This document shows, piece after piece, positions 52,718-62,638 of a stretch of DNA of 64,000 nucleotides. Positions within the stretch are counted from its first letter, which is position 1. Each line of letters starts with the position of its first letter. The DNA is taken from positions 5,659,001-5,723,000 of the forward strand of contig NZ_CP130319.1 in the NCBI RefSeq assembly GCF_032271945.1. Reading direction: 5' to 3'. Below the pieces are notes generated by a model. It saw only the letters and a list, made by a program, of their open reading frames with translations. It was not told the origin of the DNA and searched no databases. The DNA comes from Paenibacillus sp. MBLB1832. GTDB taxonomy: Bacteria > Bacillota > Bacilli > Paenibacillales > NBRC-103111. The position numbers and the translations under genes are program-made.

Positions 52718-53701
52718 TTAGCGCGCGCGGTAGAAGTCGCGTAACAATTCATCCATAACGCGATTGGTGCGCGCGGCTGAACGCCCTGTGCTCGGGCTGC
52801 GACCGATGCCTCTAAGCTCGTCAACGACAGTCTGAATCAGCGGCTGTTGGACGTGCGCGGGATTCGGAATGTTCCGTTCCTCGACGGAACCGTCCGCCAG
52901 CTCGATGCGCAGATCGCCGCTGAAGGTGGAGAACGATAGTTTGCCGCGGCTGCCGACAATTTCATTCACGTCCTGATGGGTGTAGGAGCTGAAGCTCCAA
53001 ACTCCCGTACCCATGACACCTGACTCGAATGCATAGCTCGTCGTGACGATATCCTCAACCTGCTTCAGCCCGCCAGACTGGTTGCTGGCAAAGCCCTTCA
53101 CCTCGCCGATCGGCCCAAGCAAGTAATCTAGAATATCCAGCGTATGACTAGCTAAATCAACGAACAGCCCGCCGCCTGACAGCTCTGGCTGAATGCGCCA
53201 TGGCTCAGTTCCTTCTTCATAGGTCCTCAGCGTCTGCAGATACGTAGAATGCACGAACCGCACATCTCCAATGACGCCGCTGTCCAGCAATCGTTTGATC
53301 TCCACGAATTTTGGCAGCCCTCTGCGATAGTACGCAACGAACAAAGGCACGCCCGCGGCTTCTGACGCCGCGATCATGTCCTGGCATTCCGCATGATTGC
53401 GAGCCATCGGCTTCTCCACATAGACAGGCTTGCCCGCTTGCAGCGCCAGCAGCGAGTATTCATGATGCGAGCCTGGCGGTGTCGCCACATACACGGCATT
53501 CACGTCTGGGTCATGTACGAGCGCTGCCGCATCGTCGTACCACTTGGCGACGCCGTGTCGCTGCGCATAGTCAGCGGCCAGTGCGCCATTACGGCGCATG
53601 ACGGCGACCAGTTCCGACCCCTCTGCCTTCTGGAGGGCGGGACCGCTTTTGACCTCGGTCACATTTCCGCATCCAATAATTCCCCAACGTACCTTATCCA
53701 A
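52718..53701 (-). CDS. Gfo/Idh/MocA-family NAD(P)-dependent oxidoreductase
   Basis: 327 residues from TTG 53701 (GGAGG nine bases upstream). Rossmann motif WGIIGCGNVTE (about 5-15), the cofactor-site VYVEKPMARN (catalytic Lys about 96) and GGGLFVDLASHTLDILDYLLG (about 175-195) with the His of the active site. These enzymes oxidise or reduce sugars or inositols. No sugar cluster is adjacent, so the substrate is unknown. Confidence 0.88.
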   Translation of the reverse strand: MDKVRWGIIGCGNVTEVKSGPALQKAEGSELVAVMRRNGALAADYAQRHGVAKWYDDAAALVHDPDVNAVYVATPPGSHHEYSLLALQAGKPVYVEKPMARNHAECQDMIAASEAAGVPLFVAYYRRGLPKFVEIKRLLDSGVIGDVRFVHSTYLQTLRTYEEGTEPWRIQPELSGGGLFVDLASHTLDILDYLLGPIGEVKGFASNQSGGLKQVEDIVTTSYAFESGVMGTGVWSFSSYTHQDVNEIVGSRGKLSFSTFSGDLRIELADGSVEERNIPNPAHVQQPLIQTVVDELRGIGRSPSTGRSAARTNRVMDELLRDFYRAR

Positions 53702-53821
53702 ATGAATGAGCCTCCCTTACCTGCTTGTCGTTACTTACATATTCGACAGAGGGGGAGGCTCTTCCTGTGGAAACTCCTTTAAGATCCTTTAAACCGCATG
53801 TAGAAACGCGCTTTAACTCGT

Positions 53822-53846
53822 CATGTTGTACACGGCACAACATGAC
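53822..53846. repeat. Single D-type head between genes
   Basis: CATGTTGTACACGGCACAACATG (centre about 53833) is a near-perfect palindrome of the D family, alone rather than in an array. It could also act as a weak hairpin upstream of the oxidoreductase promoter region. Confidence 0.55.
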
Positions 53847-53865
53847 CACTAACTAGATCCCTATT

Positions 53866-55659
53866 TTACTGAGCGTAAACAGGCGAATGCTCCGCAATAA
53901 GCTGCTCTTGAATCTGCAATTGCTGAGCAGCGAACTCGCGATACATTTCGTGCGATTCGATCAATTCTTGGTGCGTCCCGCGGCCTGTGACGACGCCTTT
54001 ATCGAGGAACACGATCTGATCCGCGTCCACGACAGTCGACAAGCGATGCGCAATGACTAAGGTCGTGCGTCCTTGCATCAAATTCTGCAAAGCCTGCTGC
54101 ACCACAACCTCCGATTTGCTGTCCAGACTCGATGTCGCTTCGTCCAGCATGAGAATCTTCGGATCCCGCAGCAAGGCGCGAGCAATCGCAATCCGCTGGC
54201 GTTGACCACCGGACAATTTGATACCGCGTTCGCCTACCTCGGTGTCGTATTTTTGCGGCAGTTCCTCGATGAAAGCATTGGCATACGCCATCTCCGAAGC
54301 CCGCTTCAGCGCCTCCTCGCTCACTTCATGCTGCAAGCCGTAACAGATATTATCCCGAATCGTTCCCGCAATCAGCGGACTTTCCTGCGATACATACCCG
54401 ATCTGGCTGCGCCAGGAAACGAGCGAATATTGATCAATCGGCTCCGCACCTAGCCGAATTTCCCCGGACTGCTGCGCATAGAAACGTTCCAGCAACGAGA
54501 ACATCGTCGTCTTTCCGCTTCCGCTCGGCCCGACGATGGCCGTAACTTTGCCCGCTTCCATCGTGAAGCTCACGTCCTTGAGCACCGCTTCGTCCTCTTT
54601 GTAGCCGAAGTTCACATGCTCGAAATGCAGCGATTGCGAAGCATCTTTCACCGCAACACCTGCGTGAGGGTCCTCTTCCTCATGGTCCAGAACTTTCAGA
54701 ATCGTATCCGTGGCGCCCATCGCTTTCTGTGTTTGGGTGAAGAACTGTGTAATTTGCGTGATTGGCATGACAATTTGGAACAAATACAACATGAACGCCA
54801 CCAATTGCCCCGCTGTAATCGCCCCAGAAGCTACGCGTGTTCCCCCATAGCCGAATAGGACGACAAACAACATAAGCATAACGAACATAATCAGCGGTGA
54901 CATCAACGCTTGAATGCGGCCTTCTTTTAGGCCAAATTTGAACAGCTTCTGAATGCCATCGCTACCCTCTTTATACTCGACAGGCTCAGCGTTTGCGGCT
55001 TTCACGAGGCGAATTTCGGACAGCACACGATTCAGCACCGATGTGAAGCTTGCCGTCTCGGCCTGCAAGCCCTTAGAAACCTTATACATTTGCATCCCCA
55101 GTGGAAAAAGAATGAGGAAGGCAATCGGGAATATGCTGAACATGATCAGTGTCATTTTCCAATCCATAAACAACAGCACCACGACAGATCCGATAATGGA
55201 AATCATCCCTGTGATGAATCCAGCTGTATGCTCCGCAATCAAACCTTTAATGATCGCCGTGTCATTCGTCATCCGCGAAATCGTGTCACCCGTCCCATGG
55301 TTATCATAATAACGAACGGGGAGAACGAGCAGCTTTTTCCATAAGCGATCTCGAATCCCAGCTACCACACGCTGCCCTGCATAATTGAGCAAATACGTAG
55401 ACACGCCTGAGGCAACAGCCGATGTGACGAACGCGAGCGCCATGCCGCTGACTTGCCACCAACTGACTGAAGATAGGGAGAAGTTATCGACGACATTTTT
55501 CGTGAAAAGCGGGATGACCAGGGAAACCACGGTCGCAATTACGCTTAACCCTAGTGCAATGCTGAGCAATAGCTTCGGGGGATTCGCCCCCATCAGTAAG
55601 CGCAGGAAGCCACGCCAATTACTTTTTTGTTTCCGTTGTTCTGTTTTGTTCAATGCCAT
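53866..55659 (-). CDS. Homodimeric ABC multidrug exporter (BmrA/LmrA type)
   Basis: 597 residues: six membrane helices in the first 330 residues, then an ATPase with Walker A GPSGSGKT (377-384), Q-loop YVSQES, signature LSGGQ (482-486), Walker B LMLDE with Glu507, and switch His538. All catalytic residues are present, and no partner gene is adjacent, so it is probably a homodimer. It exports hydrophobic drugs or lipids. GGAG precedes ATG 55659. Confidence 0.9.
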   Translation of the reverse strand: MALNKTEQRKQKSNWRGFLRLLMGANPPKLLLSIALGLSVIATVVSLVIPLFTKNVVDNFSLSSVSWWQVSGMALAFVTSAVASGVSTYLLNYAGQRVVAGIRDRLWKKLLVLPVRYYDNHGTGDTISRMTNDTAIIKGLIAEHTAGFITGMISIIGSVVVLLFMDWKMTLIMFSIFPIAFLILFPLGMQMYKVSKGLQAETASFTSVLNRVLSEIRLVKAANAEPVEYKEGSDGIQKLFKFGLKEGRIQALMSPLIMFVMLMLFVVLFGYGGTRVASGAITAGQLVAFMLYLFQIVMPITQITQFFTQTQKAMGATDTILKVLDHEEEDPHAGVAVKDASQSLHFEHVNFGYKEDEAVLKDVSFTMEAGKVTAIVGPSGSGKTTMFSLLERFYAQQSGEIRLGAEPIDQYSLVSWRSQIGYVSQESPLIAGTIRDNICYGLQHEVSEEALKRASEMAYANAFIEELPQKYDTEVGERGIKLSGGQRQRIAIARALLRDPKILMLDEATSSLDSKSEVVVQQALQNLMQGRTTLVIAHRLSTVVDADQIVFLDKGVVTGRGTHQELIESHEMYREFAAQQLQIQEQLIAEHSPVYAQ

Positions 55660-55848
55660 TTATCTCTACTCCTTTGCTTGTCGGATGTGATCTTATTGCA
55701 TAGTTTACACCCCTATTTTAAACAGAATATAAACGGAACCGAATCCGTCCACAGGAGGAATGCCGAGAGTGCGTGAACAGCAAAAAAGCCCCTTTACAAT
55801 GCGCGCCGCGCCTCATAAATGAGCTTTTATTTTAGAAAATGAGGATGC

Positions 55849-56892
55849 CTATACAGTTTGAGCCGCCCATAGCAAGCGGTCCTTGCCTTGATCTTTCGCC
55901 TGATACAGCAATTCATCCGCAGCCGCTACCAGCTCCGATTTACGTTGACCCTGATCGCGAATGACCGCACCAAAGCTCATGGTGACACGGAACGTCTCTT
56001 CCCCATTGTAAAACGTCTGCATGCGTAACTTCTCCATAAGTAACTGCAACAACTGCGTCACCCTAGCTTGATCATTCGTGTAAAAAATAATCGCAAATTC
56101 CTCCCCGCCATAGCGGAAGGCGCGGCCTTCGGCGCTTGGAATGAGGGTATCCATGATGTCGCCGATCATTCGGAGAACAGCATCTCCAGCCTGATGGCCG
56201 TGTTCATCGTTAATTTTTTTGAAGTAATCGATATCTCCCATGGCCAGTGCCATAGGTCTTCTGCTGATGATAATTTCCCGCATATGCTCTTGAAAGCTGC
56301 GATGATTGTACAGCCCCGTCAAGTAATCTTGCTTCGCTAAATTTTCGAAAATCCCTTTTTCGACAAAATGCTTTCGCTCCCTCGCTACAATAATACCTCC
56401 AATGACACCAATCATGAGCAGAAAAGAAACATTCATGAAATGCCGTGGGTAATCCTCCGCTGTAATTCCGCCATCGATCCAGTACCCTATGAACAAATAG
56501 CCAAGGATAATCATCCCCGTCGCAACCATCGCGCCACGGAAGCTCCAGTACAGTGAGGCATGCAGAATGACTAGAAATCCAATCGGATAAAGGTAGCTAT
56601 GGGTCCCGCCCGTTAACCCCAAAATGGAAAGGAATGCGAAATAATCCATTACCACGCCAAATCTCGTCATAAATCGATAAAAAAATGAATTCATCGGGAA
56701 GCGATGCAGGGCAAATTCCGTTAAGCCCATATACAAGATAGCACCGACGAACATCGAGCAAAATAGCTTAAGATCCTCTGCGGTCTTGTGGTAATAATTT
56801 AGAAATAAATAGGATGTGGCAACAACAAGAAACCACCTCACACAGCTGTAGGTGATCTCTAAGATATGATCGGACTTTCTTGTTTTAACCAT
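55849..56892 (-). CDS. Membrane diguanylate cyclase (GGDEF)
   Basis: 347 residues. The first 180 or so are hydrophobic with about six membrane segments and no extracellular sensor domain. The GGDEF domain holds MALAMGDIDYFKKINDEHGHQAGDAVL (about 215-240) and the active loop FRYGGEEF (about 264-271). It makes cyclic di-GMP, which favours attachment or biofilm. The product-inhibition I-site RxxD, normally five residues before GGEEF, is absent (here S-A-E-G). AGGAAGTG precedes ATG 56892. Confidence 0.9.
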   Translation of the reverse strand: MVKTRKSDHILEITYSCVRWFLVVATSYLFLNYYHKTAEDLKLFCSMFVGAILYMGLTEFALHRFPMNSFFYRFMTRFGVVMDYFAFLSILGLTGGTHSYLYPIGFLVILHASLYWSFRGAMVATGMIILGYLFIGYWIDGGITAEDYPRHFMNVSFLLMIGVIGGIIVARERKHFVEKGIFENLAKQDYLTGLYNHRSFQEHMREIIISRRPMALAMGDIDYFKKINDEHGHQAGDAVLRMIGDIMDTLIPSAEGRAFRYGGEEFAIIFYTNDQARVTQLLQLLMEKLRMQTFYNGEETFRVTMSFGAVIRDQGQRKSELVAAADELLYQAKDQGKDRLLWAAQTV

Positions 56893-57092
56893 GGGAAATC
56901 ACTTCCTGTGAACGATGACGTTTCTACATGATTTTGTCATTCTATGTCAGATGGTCGTTGTCCTGCTTATTAGCAAAAATTTCATATTACTTTGAATAAA
57001 AGGGGGAGGTGTCGCAAAATTTTATTTTTAAGTATCTGTACTCTATAATTAGGCAGAAGTCTGATACCTACGCTCACTAAGGAGGCGCTACA

Positions 57093-58256
57093 ATGAATTC
57101 CTTCACTTTCCATAATCCAACCACCCTTCACTTCGGTCAGGGACAGTTAGCTAAGCTTAGCACCGAGGTGCCGAAGTACGGGAAGCACATTCTGCTCGTA
57201 TATGGAGGCGGCAGCATCAAAAGCAACGGCATTTATGATAACGTGATGCAGCTGCTGCAAGGTCTCGATGCCACGGTCATCGAATTGAGCGGTGTCGAGC
57301 CTAACCCGAGATTAACGACGGTTCACCGCGGTGTTGCGTTGTGCCGTCAGCATAGCATTGATTTGATCCTTGCCGTTGGCGGCGGCAGCGTGATCGACTG
57401 CGCGAAAGCCATCGCGGTTGGCGCCAAATACGAAGGCGATTTCTGGGATATCGCGACGCGTAAAGCGGCCGCTACAGGAGCAATTCCGTTAGCAACCGTT
57501 CTCACGATTGCGGCCACGGGCTCTGAGATGAACTCTGGTTCGGTGATTACGAACTGGGAAACCCAGGATAAGCTCGGCTGGGGCAGTCCCCACGCCTTCC
57601 CGAAATTTTCGATCCTTGACCCTGCTCACACGACTTCCTTGCCTGAAAATCAAACCGTCTACGGGATGGTTGATATCATCTCGCACGTTATTGAACAATA
57701 TTTCCATCACGATGCCAACTCCCCCGTGCAGGATCGCTTCTGTGAATCCCTTCTGCGTACGGTTATCGAGACGGCACCGCTTCTGCTAGCGGACTTGAAT
57801 AACCTGGAGCATCGTGCAACGATTCTGTACAGCGGAACGATGGCGCTGAACGGCATCCTCAGCATGGGCGTTCGCGGCGATTGGGCGACGCACAATCTGG
57901 AGCATGCGGTTTCTGCTGTCCATGATATCCCGCACGGCGGCGGACTCGCTATTCTCTTTCCGAACTGGATGCTCCACACGCTGGACGCGAACGTGGGACG
58001 CTTCAAGCAGATGGCCGAGCGCGTGTTCCACATCGACAGCGCAGGTAAAACTGATCGGCAAGTTGCCGAGGAAGGCATCGCCGCACTGCGCGCCTTCTTC
58101 ACCTCCATCGGCGCACCGAGCCGATTGGCGGACTACAACATCGACGACACGACCATCGAGCTCATGGCTGACAAGGCGATGATCTACGGCGACTTCGGCA
58201 ACTTCCGCAAGTTGACACGCGCGGACGTGGTGGAGATTTATCGAATGTCGCTGTAG
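57093..58256 (+). CDS. Iron-containing NADPH-dependent alcohol dehydrogenase (BDH/YqhD type)
   Basis: 387 residues, usual family length. Cofactor motif GGGSIKSNG (about 37-45) and [13 protein letters not shown] (about 94-106). Metal ligands lie in [14 protein letters not shown] (Asp and His, about 193-206) and [20 protein letters not shown] (His pair, about 264-283). It reduces aldehydes such as butanal to alcohols. AAGGAGGCG lies eight bases before ATG 57093; divergent from the cyclase gene. Confidence 0.92.
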   Translation: MNSFTFHNPTTLHFGQGQLAKLSTEVPKYGKHILLVYGGGSIKSNGIYDNVMQLLQGLDATVIELSGVEPNPRLTTVHRGVALCRQHSIDLILAVGGGSVIDCAKAIAVGAKYEGDFWDIATRKAAATGAIPLATVLTIAATGSEMNSGSVITNWETQDKLGWGSPHAFPKFSILDPAHTTSLPENQTVYGMVDIISHVIEQYFHHDANSPVQDRFCESLLRTVIETAPLLLADLNNLEHRATILYSGTMALNGILSMGVRGDWATHNLEHAVSAVHDIPHGGGLAILFPNWMLHTLDANVGRFKQMAERVFHIDSAGKTDRQVAEEGIAALRAFFTSIGAPSRLADYNIDDTTIELMADKAMIYGDFGNFRKLTRADVVEIYRMSL

Positions 58257-58316
58257 TCCGTACACGTCCAGTGCAAATATCGGATGATTAGCGCATCTAC
58301 GTTCTGTCCCACAAAG

Positions 58317-58363
58317 AAAAGGCTAACCATGAGTAGACACTTCCTCTTCATGGTTAGCCTTTT
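58317..58363. terminator. Bidirectional terminator between the dehydrogenase and helicase genes
   Basis: AAAAGGCTAACCATGA and TCATGGTTAGCCTTTT, sixteen perfect pairs. Confidence 0.9.
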
Positions 58364-58463
58364 CGGCGTGTGTAGACAACCCAATTCGCCATGCAAACGA
58401 TAGACGTACGTCTTCAACATCAACCGTCCAGCTTTCCAGCACACAGTACCCCTTGCCGCCCAC

Positions 58464-60788
58464 CTACCGCTGTATCGGCAGCACGGAATAGTCGCGCCAC
58501 TCCTCTGGCAGTAATCGCTGATAGCGCGGCTGCAAATACCGATCATCGATCAGCAGCAGGACGCCGTGATCCGTCTCCGATCGGATCAAGCGTCCTCCCG
58601 CCTGCTGCACTTTATTCATGCCAGGATAGACATAGGCATAGTCGTACCCGTTCTTGCCTGTGGAATCCATGTAATCCTTGATCAGATTACGCTCAGGCCC
58701 CAATTGCGGCAGTCCTACACCCACAACAACGACACCCGTTAGCCGATCGCCAACGAGATCAATGCCCTCGGAGAAGATGCCGCCCATCACAGCGAAGCCA
58801 ATCACTGTCCGCGCTGCCCCTGCCTGAAACGCAGCAAGGAAGTGCTCCCGCTCCTCTTCGGACATTTTCGCCTGCTGCACCAACACCTCTAGCTGATGCC
58901 CCTCCGGCCCCTCGTTCATCACGACGAGATCCGTGAACGCCTCATACACACTGCTCATATACGCGTATGACGGGAAAAACACCAAATAATTGCCCGCACG
59001 CCCCGTGACCAGCTCATACACCGAACGCGCAATCAACGTTCGACTCTTCTCGCGATCTTGGTAACGTGTCGAAATGGGCTGAATCCGCACGTCTAACTGC
59101 TCTTTCGCAAACGGTGACGGAACCTTCACCGAGTAATCATGCTCCCCTGCTCCCAGCGCGTCCATATAGTAGGACAACGGCGACAGCGTCGCTGAGAAAA
59201 ACACATGCGAGCGATACCCCTTGCCCATTTGCTTCAAGAGGTGAGAGGGGTCCAAACAAGCCAGCTTCACGCTAACCTCATTCCGATCATCGGTTGAAAG
59301 CGTCACATAACGCTCGTCGTACAGCTTAGAAGTGCGAACAAAATTGTGTGCGCTGAAATACGCCTCGAGCAACAACGAACTCTGCGAGAGTCCGCTCCCT
59401 AACTCTTTTTCAGCTACAAGAATAAAAGCCTCCACTAGATCAAGCAACGTCTCAGGCAGCGCTTCCTCCACCAGCATCTCCCGTTCTCCCATTCTCTTGC
59501 GGAGCGCGATGAAATACGCATTGATCCCTTTAGCCGTATCGTGAAGCTCCTTGCGAACGCCTTTGAACTCGCGCTGCAGCGCTAGAAAAGCCGACTTAGA
59601 CAGATCACTGGCATACATCTCCCGCGCGCGATCCACCAGATTGTGCGCCTCATCGATCAGCAGCGCTGTGTAGCGTTTCTGCTCATCCCACAACCGCTTC
59701 AAATTCACCCGCGGGTCAAAAATATAATTATAATCACAGATCACCGCATCCGCTGCATAAGCCACATCAAGCGCAAACTCAAACGGGCACACGCGATGCT
59801 TCCGCGCATACGTCTCGATCACCGTGCGTGTCATCACTGTCTCATGCCCCAGCAAATCCAGCACTGCATCATTCACTCTGTCAAAGTAGCCGTCGGCGAA
59901 TTCACAATACTCAGGCGTGCACCGTACTTCCTCCTTCAAGCACACCTTCTCTTTGGCCGTAATCGTGATAACATGCAACCGTAAGCCCTTCTCCTGCAAA
60001 AGGGTAAAAGCTTCCTCCGCCGCGGTCCGCGTAATCGTCTTCGCCGTCAAATAGAAAAACCGCTGCAGCAATCCCTCGCCCATCGCTTTCACAGAGGGAA
60101 ACAGCGTCGACATCGTCTTCCCGATCCCCGTCGGCGCCTTAGCAAACAGCTTGTGCTCGTCTTGAATCGACGTGTACACCGCGCCAGCCAGCTTCCGCTG
60201 TCCTTCCCGATACTGAGCAAAAGGAAACGGCAGCTCTTTGATGCTCCGATTCCGCCGTTGCTCGTGTTCATGCTTCAAATGGGCATAGGGATGGTAGCGC
60301 GCGATCACTTCATACACGAAAGCCTCCAACTCTTCCAATGTGGCTTCCTGCACAAAATGCCGCGTCTCCTCCGTATCCACCTGCGTATACGTAAGTTGAA
60401 TCCGCATCGTGCCCAGCCCGCGGTCTCTCGCCACCATATAAGCGTAGAACTTCGCCTGTGCCCAGTGCACAGGGTAGCCATCCTCCGGTATGAGCGCGAT
60501 ATCTGACGACGTTGATTTGATCTCATCCACCGTCAACATGTCGCCATCCGCACCTAGCAGCAACCCGTCGCAGCGCCCATCTATAACAAATAAAATCCCC
60601 TCATATACGATCTCCGCTGATACATACACCTCGTGTTGATCGGAATCGCCGTATTGCTTCTGAATGCGCTGATGCGCCTTCGTGCCATCTCGCAGCGCCT
60701 TGCTTGACCGAAATTCCGAATCCAGGCTGCCGCTGCGAAACACATATTCCACGAGCGAGCGCACAGACATGTTGACCATGGTTTGCAT
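58464..60788 (-). CDS. Rad3/DinG-type helicase with N-terminal PD-(D/E)xK nuclease domain
   Basis: 774 residues from ATG 60788 (GGAG seven bases upstream; a TGGTATAAT extended -10 box lies near 60820). The N-terminal 180 residues look like a Cas4/RecB nuclease, with IDGRCDGLLL (about 70-79) and VDEIKST (about 89-95), the Asp and Glu-x-Lys of the active site. The helicase has APTGIGKT (about 227-234) and LIDEAHNL (DEAH box, about 385-392). Cysteines lie in VCLKEEVRCTPEYCEFA and HRVCPFEFAL (four, for an iron-sulfur cluster), and GRLIRSETDHG is motif VI. It is a 5'-3' DNA helicase for repair, probably coupled to end trimming. Confidence 0.87.
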   Translation of the reverse strand: MQTMVNMSVRSLVEYVFRSGSLDSEFRSSKALRDGTKAHQRIQKQYGDSDQHEVYVSAEIVYEGILFVIDGRCDGLLLGADGDMLTVDEIKSTSSDIALIPEDGYPVHWAQAKFYAYMVARDRGLGTMRIQLTYTQVDTEETRHFVQEATLEELEAFVYEVIARYHPYAHLKHEHEQRRNRSIKELPFPFAQYREGQRKLAGAVYTSIQDEHKLFAKAPTGIGKTMSTLFPSVKAMGEGLLQRFFYLTAKTITRTAAEEAFTLLQEKGLRLHVITITAKEKVCLKEEVRCTPEYCEFADGYFDRVNDAVLDLLGHETVMTRTVIETYARKHRVCPFEFALDVAYAADAVICDYNYIFDPRVNLKRLWDEQKRYTALLIDEAHNLVDRAREMYASDLSKSAFLALQREFKGVRKELHDTAKGINAYFIALRKRMGEREMLVEEALPETLLDLVEAFILVAEKELGSGLSQSSLLLEAYFSAHNFVRTSKLYDERYVTLSTDDRNEVSVKLACLDPSHLLKQMGKGYRSHVFFSATLSPLSYYMDALGAGEHDYSVKVPSPFAKEQLDVRIQPISTRYQDREKSRTLIARSVYELVTGRAGNYLVFFPSYAYMSSVYEAFTDLVVMNEGPEGHQLEVLVQQAKMSEEEREHFLAAFQAGAARTVIGFAVMGGIFSEGIDLVGDRLTGVVVVGVGLPQLGPERNLIKDYMDSTGKNGYDYAYVYPGMNKVQQAGGRLIRSETDHGVLLLIDDRYLQPRYQRLLPEEWRDYSVLPIQR

Positions 60789-60973
60789 CACAATTCTCCA
60801 TCCGCGAACATTTGTTCCTTATTATACCATTAGTTTTTCTAAAAGACTACTTGGCTAAAGCATATGAATTACTCGATGATAAATAGTAAATGGCACAAAG
60901 TGGCTGCTTATCTTCATCCCCAGATGAGTACAATATTTATGTCTCAGATAAATCAGATGGGTGGGCTAATGTC

Positions 60974-61066
60974 ATGACAACACACGACCAACAACAAAGA
61001 AATCACGATAAGGACCAGAGAGATAACAAACCGAATCACGGTAAAAGCAGAAAAAAGAAAAAGTAA
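60974..61066 (+). CDS. Possible 30-residue basic peptide
   Basis: ATG 60974 to TAA 61066. Almost entirely Lys, Arg, Asn, Asp, Gln and His, ending KSRKKKK. The ribosome site is weak (GGGTGGGC). A strong terminator follows 11 bases after the stop. It could be a small nucleic-acid binding or spore peptide, or spurious. Confidence 0.3.
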   Translation: MTTHDQQQRNHDKDQRDNKPNHGKSRKKKK

Positions 61067-61077
61067 CAAAAGCACAA

Positions 61078-61115
61078 AACAAGCCCTAGAGGATTCCCTC
61101 AGGGCTTGTTTTTTT
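61078..61115. terminator. Bidirectional terminator near the M23 peptidase stop
   Basis: AACAAGCCCT and AGGGCTTGTT, ten perfect pairs, followed by TTTTT on the plus strand. Confidence 0.85.
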
Positions 61116-62511
61116 ACTTCGTCCACTTGAACGGTGTGGTATTAAAAAATAAATCCGGATTAGCCTGAATATTATGCGCCCAAAAAGTAAAGTGCAGATG
61201 CGGCCCCGTTGAGAAGCCGGTGGTGCCGACAAGCCCGATGATATCGCCTTGTTTCACGCGATCTCCAGCTTTGACGCGCAGTTCGGAGAGATGCGCGTAC
61301 TGCGAGAACAGCCCCATGCCATGGTCAATATAGATGGAATTGCCGGTCAAATACAGGGGTTCCGCCAGCGCGACAACCCCGTCGTTCGTGGCCTTGATCG
61401 GTGTGCCTTCTTTGGCGGCCAGATCCAAGGCCATGTGCGAGCTGTCATATTTCCCGTTCACATAACGGGTGTACCCATACGGCGTGGTCAAAATCCCCTC
61501 GATCGGCTTCACAAACGGCCCGTTGAACAAAAAAGTCGGCTCCGACTTGCTCCGCGCCAGATCAATCTTTTTCTGATCCGCGTTAATGCGCGCCGTATCC
61601 TGCTTCATGCTCTCCATCTGCTCGGTTACCTTCAGATACTGTGTCTCGAACTTCTTCGCTTTAATTGTCAGCGTCTGATCACCGATCGGATACGCGCCTG
61701 GCTTGACGCTCATCCCAATCGGCAAATACGTGAAATACCCCGCATCGAACGGCTGCAGCGTATAGGTCTTGTCCTGCCAGGCTATGCTTCCTGGCTCCTT
61801 GTGACGAACAAGCACCACATCGCCTGGCGATGCTTGATCGGGGAAGAGCCGCCAGTTCGCGCTCATCGCTGCTTTAGCCCCAGCTGCATCGGTATACAAA
61901 GCGGCTTCCGTCTCCAGCTGCTGCAAATGCGCTTTCTCCCCTTGAATTGCTGTCTTCGCCGCATCTGTCATGCCGTCTACCCATGTCTGACCGCCATCAA
62001 CGGTGAGCAAAAGAGGGCTTTGACTATCCGCTGTACGAGGAACAAGCGCCCAACCAATCTTCGGTGTCACAAACTGTGACTGCTTCACAGGAAAGGTGGT
62101 GCCGTTCAGCGCTACAGACTGCACGCCAGGATACCCTATAACATCCACTGTCTCCAAGCTTAACAGCTTGTGGATTGCTTCAATACCGACGGGTTCAATG
62201 CCAGCCGTATCCGCTGCAGCTTCCGCAGAGGCTGCATCTGCCAATTCTTGCCAATGACCGCCGCCGTCCTCGGTCCGCACGACGCCGTCTGCGTACTTCA
62301 CCCAGCCTCGATCGAGATCGAGCATGCGAAACTCCAACGCCACACGCGGTGTTGGCGTAGGCACAGGCGTTGCTAGTGCCGCAACCTTGTCAGCCTCCTT
62401 CTGGTTGAGCACCGCCTCAAATGGCGATTTGCCTATTAAAATCACTGCACTAGCCGCAAGGATGCAAGCACCAGCCAGCAGTGGCCATTGGCGCCGTTTA
62501 TGTGGTCTCAC
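61114..62511 (-). CDS. Membrane-anchored M23 metallopeptidase with BNR-like repeats
   Basis: 465 residues from GTG 62511 (AAGGAGG upstream). A basic start and one membrane helix (about 10-27) are followed by a region with sialidase-type Asp-box loops (VRTEDGGGHW and LTVDGGQTW, about 80-175), a polar helical linker, and then a C-terminal M23 domain. The M23 domain has zinc residues HMALD (about 361-365), DHGMGLFSQYAHLSEL and HLHFTFW (about 440-446). Such enzymes or their activators cut peptidoglycan cross-links outside the cell. All three M23 zinc ligands are present, so it may be active. Its combination with BNR loops is uncommon. Confidence 0.85.
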   Translation of the reverse strand: MRPHKRRQWPLLAGACILAASAVILIGKSPFEAVLNQKEADKVAALATPVPTPTPRVALEFRMLDLDRGWVKYADGVVRTEDGGGHWQELADAASAEAAADTAGIEPVGIEAIHKLLSLETVDVIGYPGVQSVALNGTTFPVKQSQFVTPKIGWALVPRTADSQSPLLLTVDGGQTWVDGMTDAAKTAIQGEKAHLQQLETEAALYTDAAGAKAAMSANWRLFPDQASPGDVVLVRHKEPGSIAWQDKTYTLQPFDAGYFTYLPIGMSVKPGAYPIGDQTLTIKAKKFETQYLKVTEQMESMKQDTARINADQKKIDLARSKSEPTFLFNGPFVKPIEGILTTPYGYTRYVNGKYDSSHMALDLAAKEGTPIKATNDGVVALAEPLYLTGNSIYIDHGMGLFSQYAHLSELRVKAGDRVKQGDIIGLVGTTGFSTGPHLHFTFWAHNIQANPDLFFNTTPFKWTK

Positions 62512-62596
62512 CAGCGATTCTTCCTCCTTCGGATTGCGAACAGGTTGTCCTTCTTCCAGACACCTCGGTACCGCCTCATTTCCTCTTATCGTAACA

Positions 62597-62629
62597 CAAA
62601 AAACCCGGAGACAGCTATGCCCCCGGGTC
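62597..62629 (-). terminator. Terminator after the YdjO-like gene
   Basis: Minus-strand ACCCGG...CCGGGT stem with GGC/GTC pairs, followed by TTTTTT, ten bases past the stop at 62639. Confidence 0.8.
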
Positions 62630-62638
62630 CTCTACTAC

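Noticed and set aside
55750..55818. Short plus-strand peptide after AGGAGG between the ABC and cyclase genes
   Set aside because: Only 17-20 codons, ambiguous start, and no terminator or conservation evidence.
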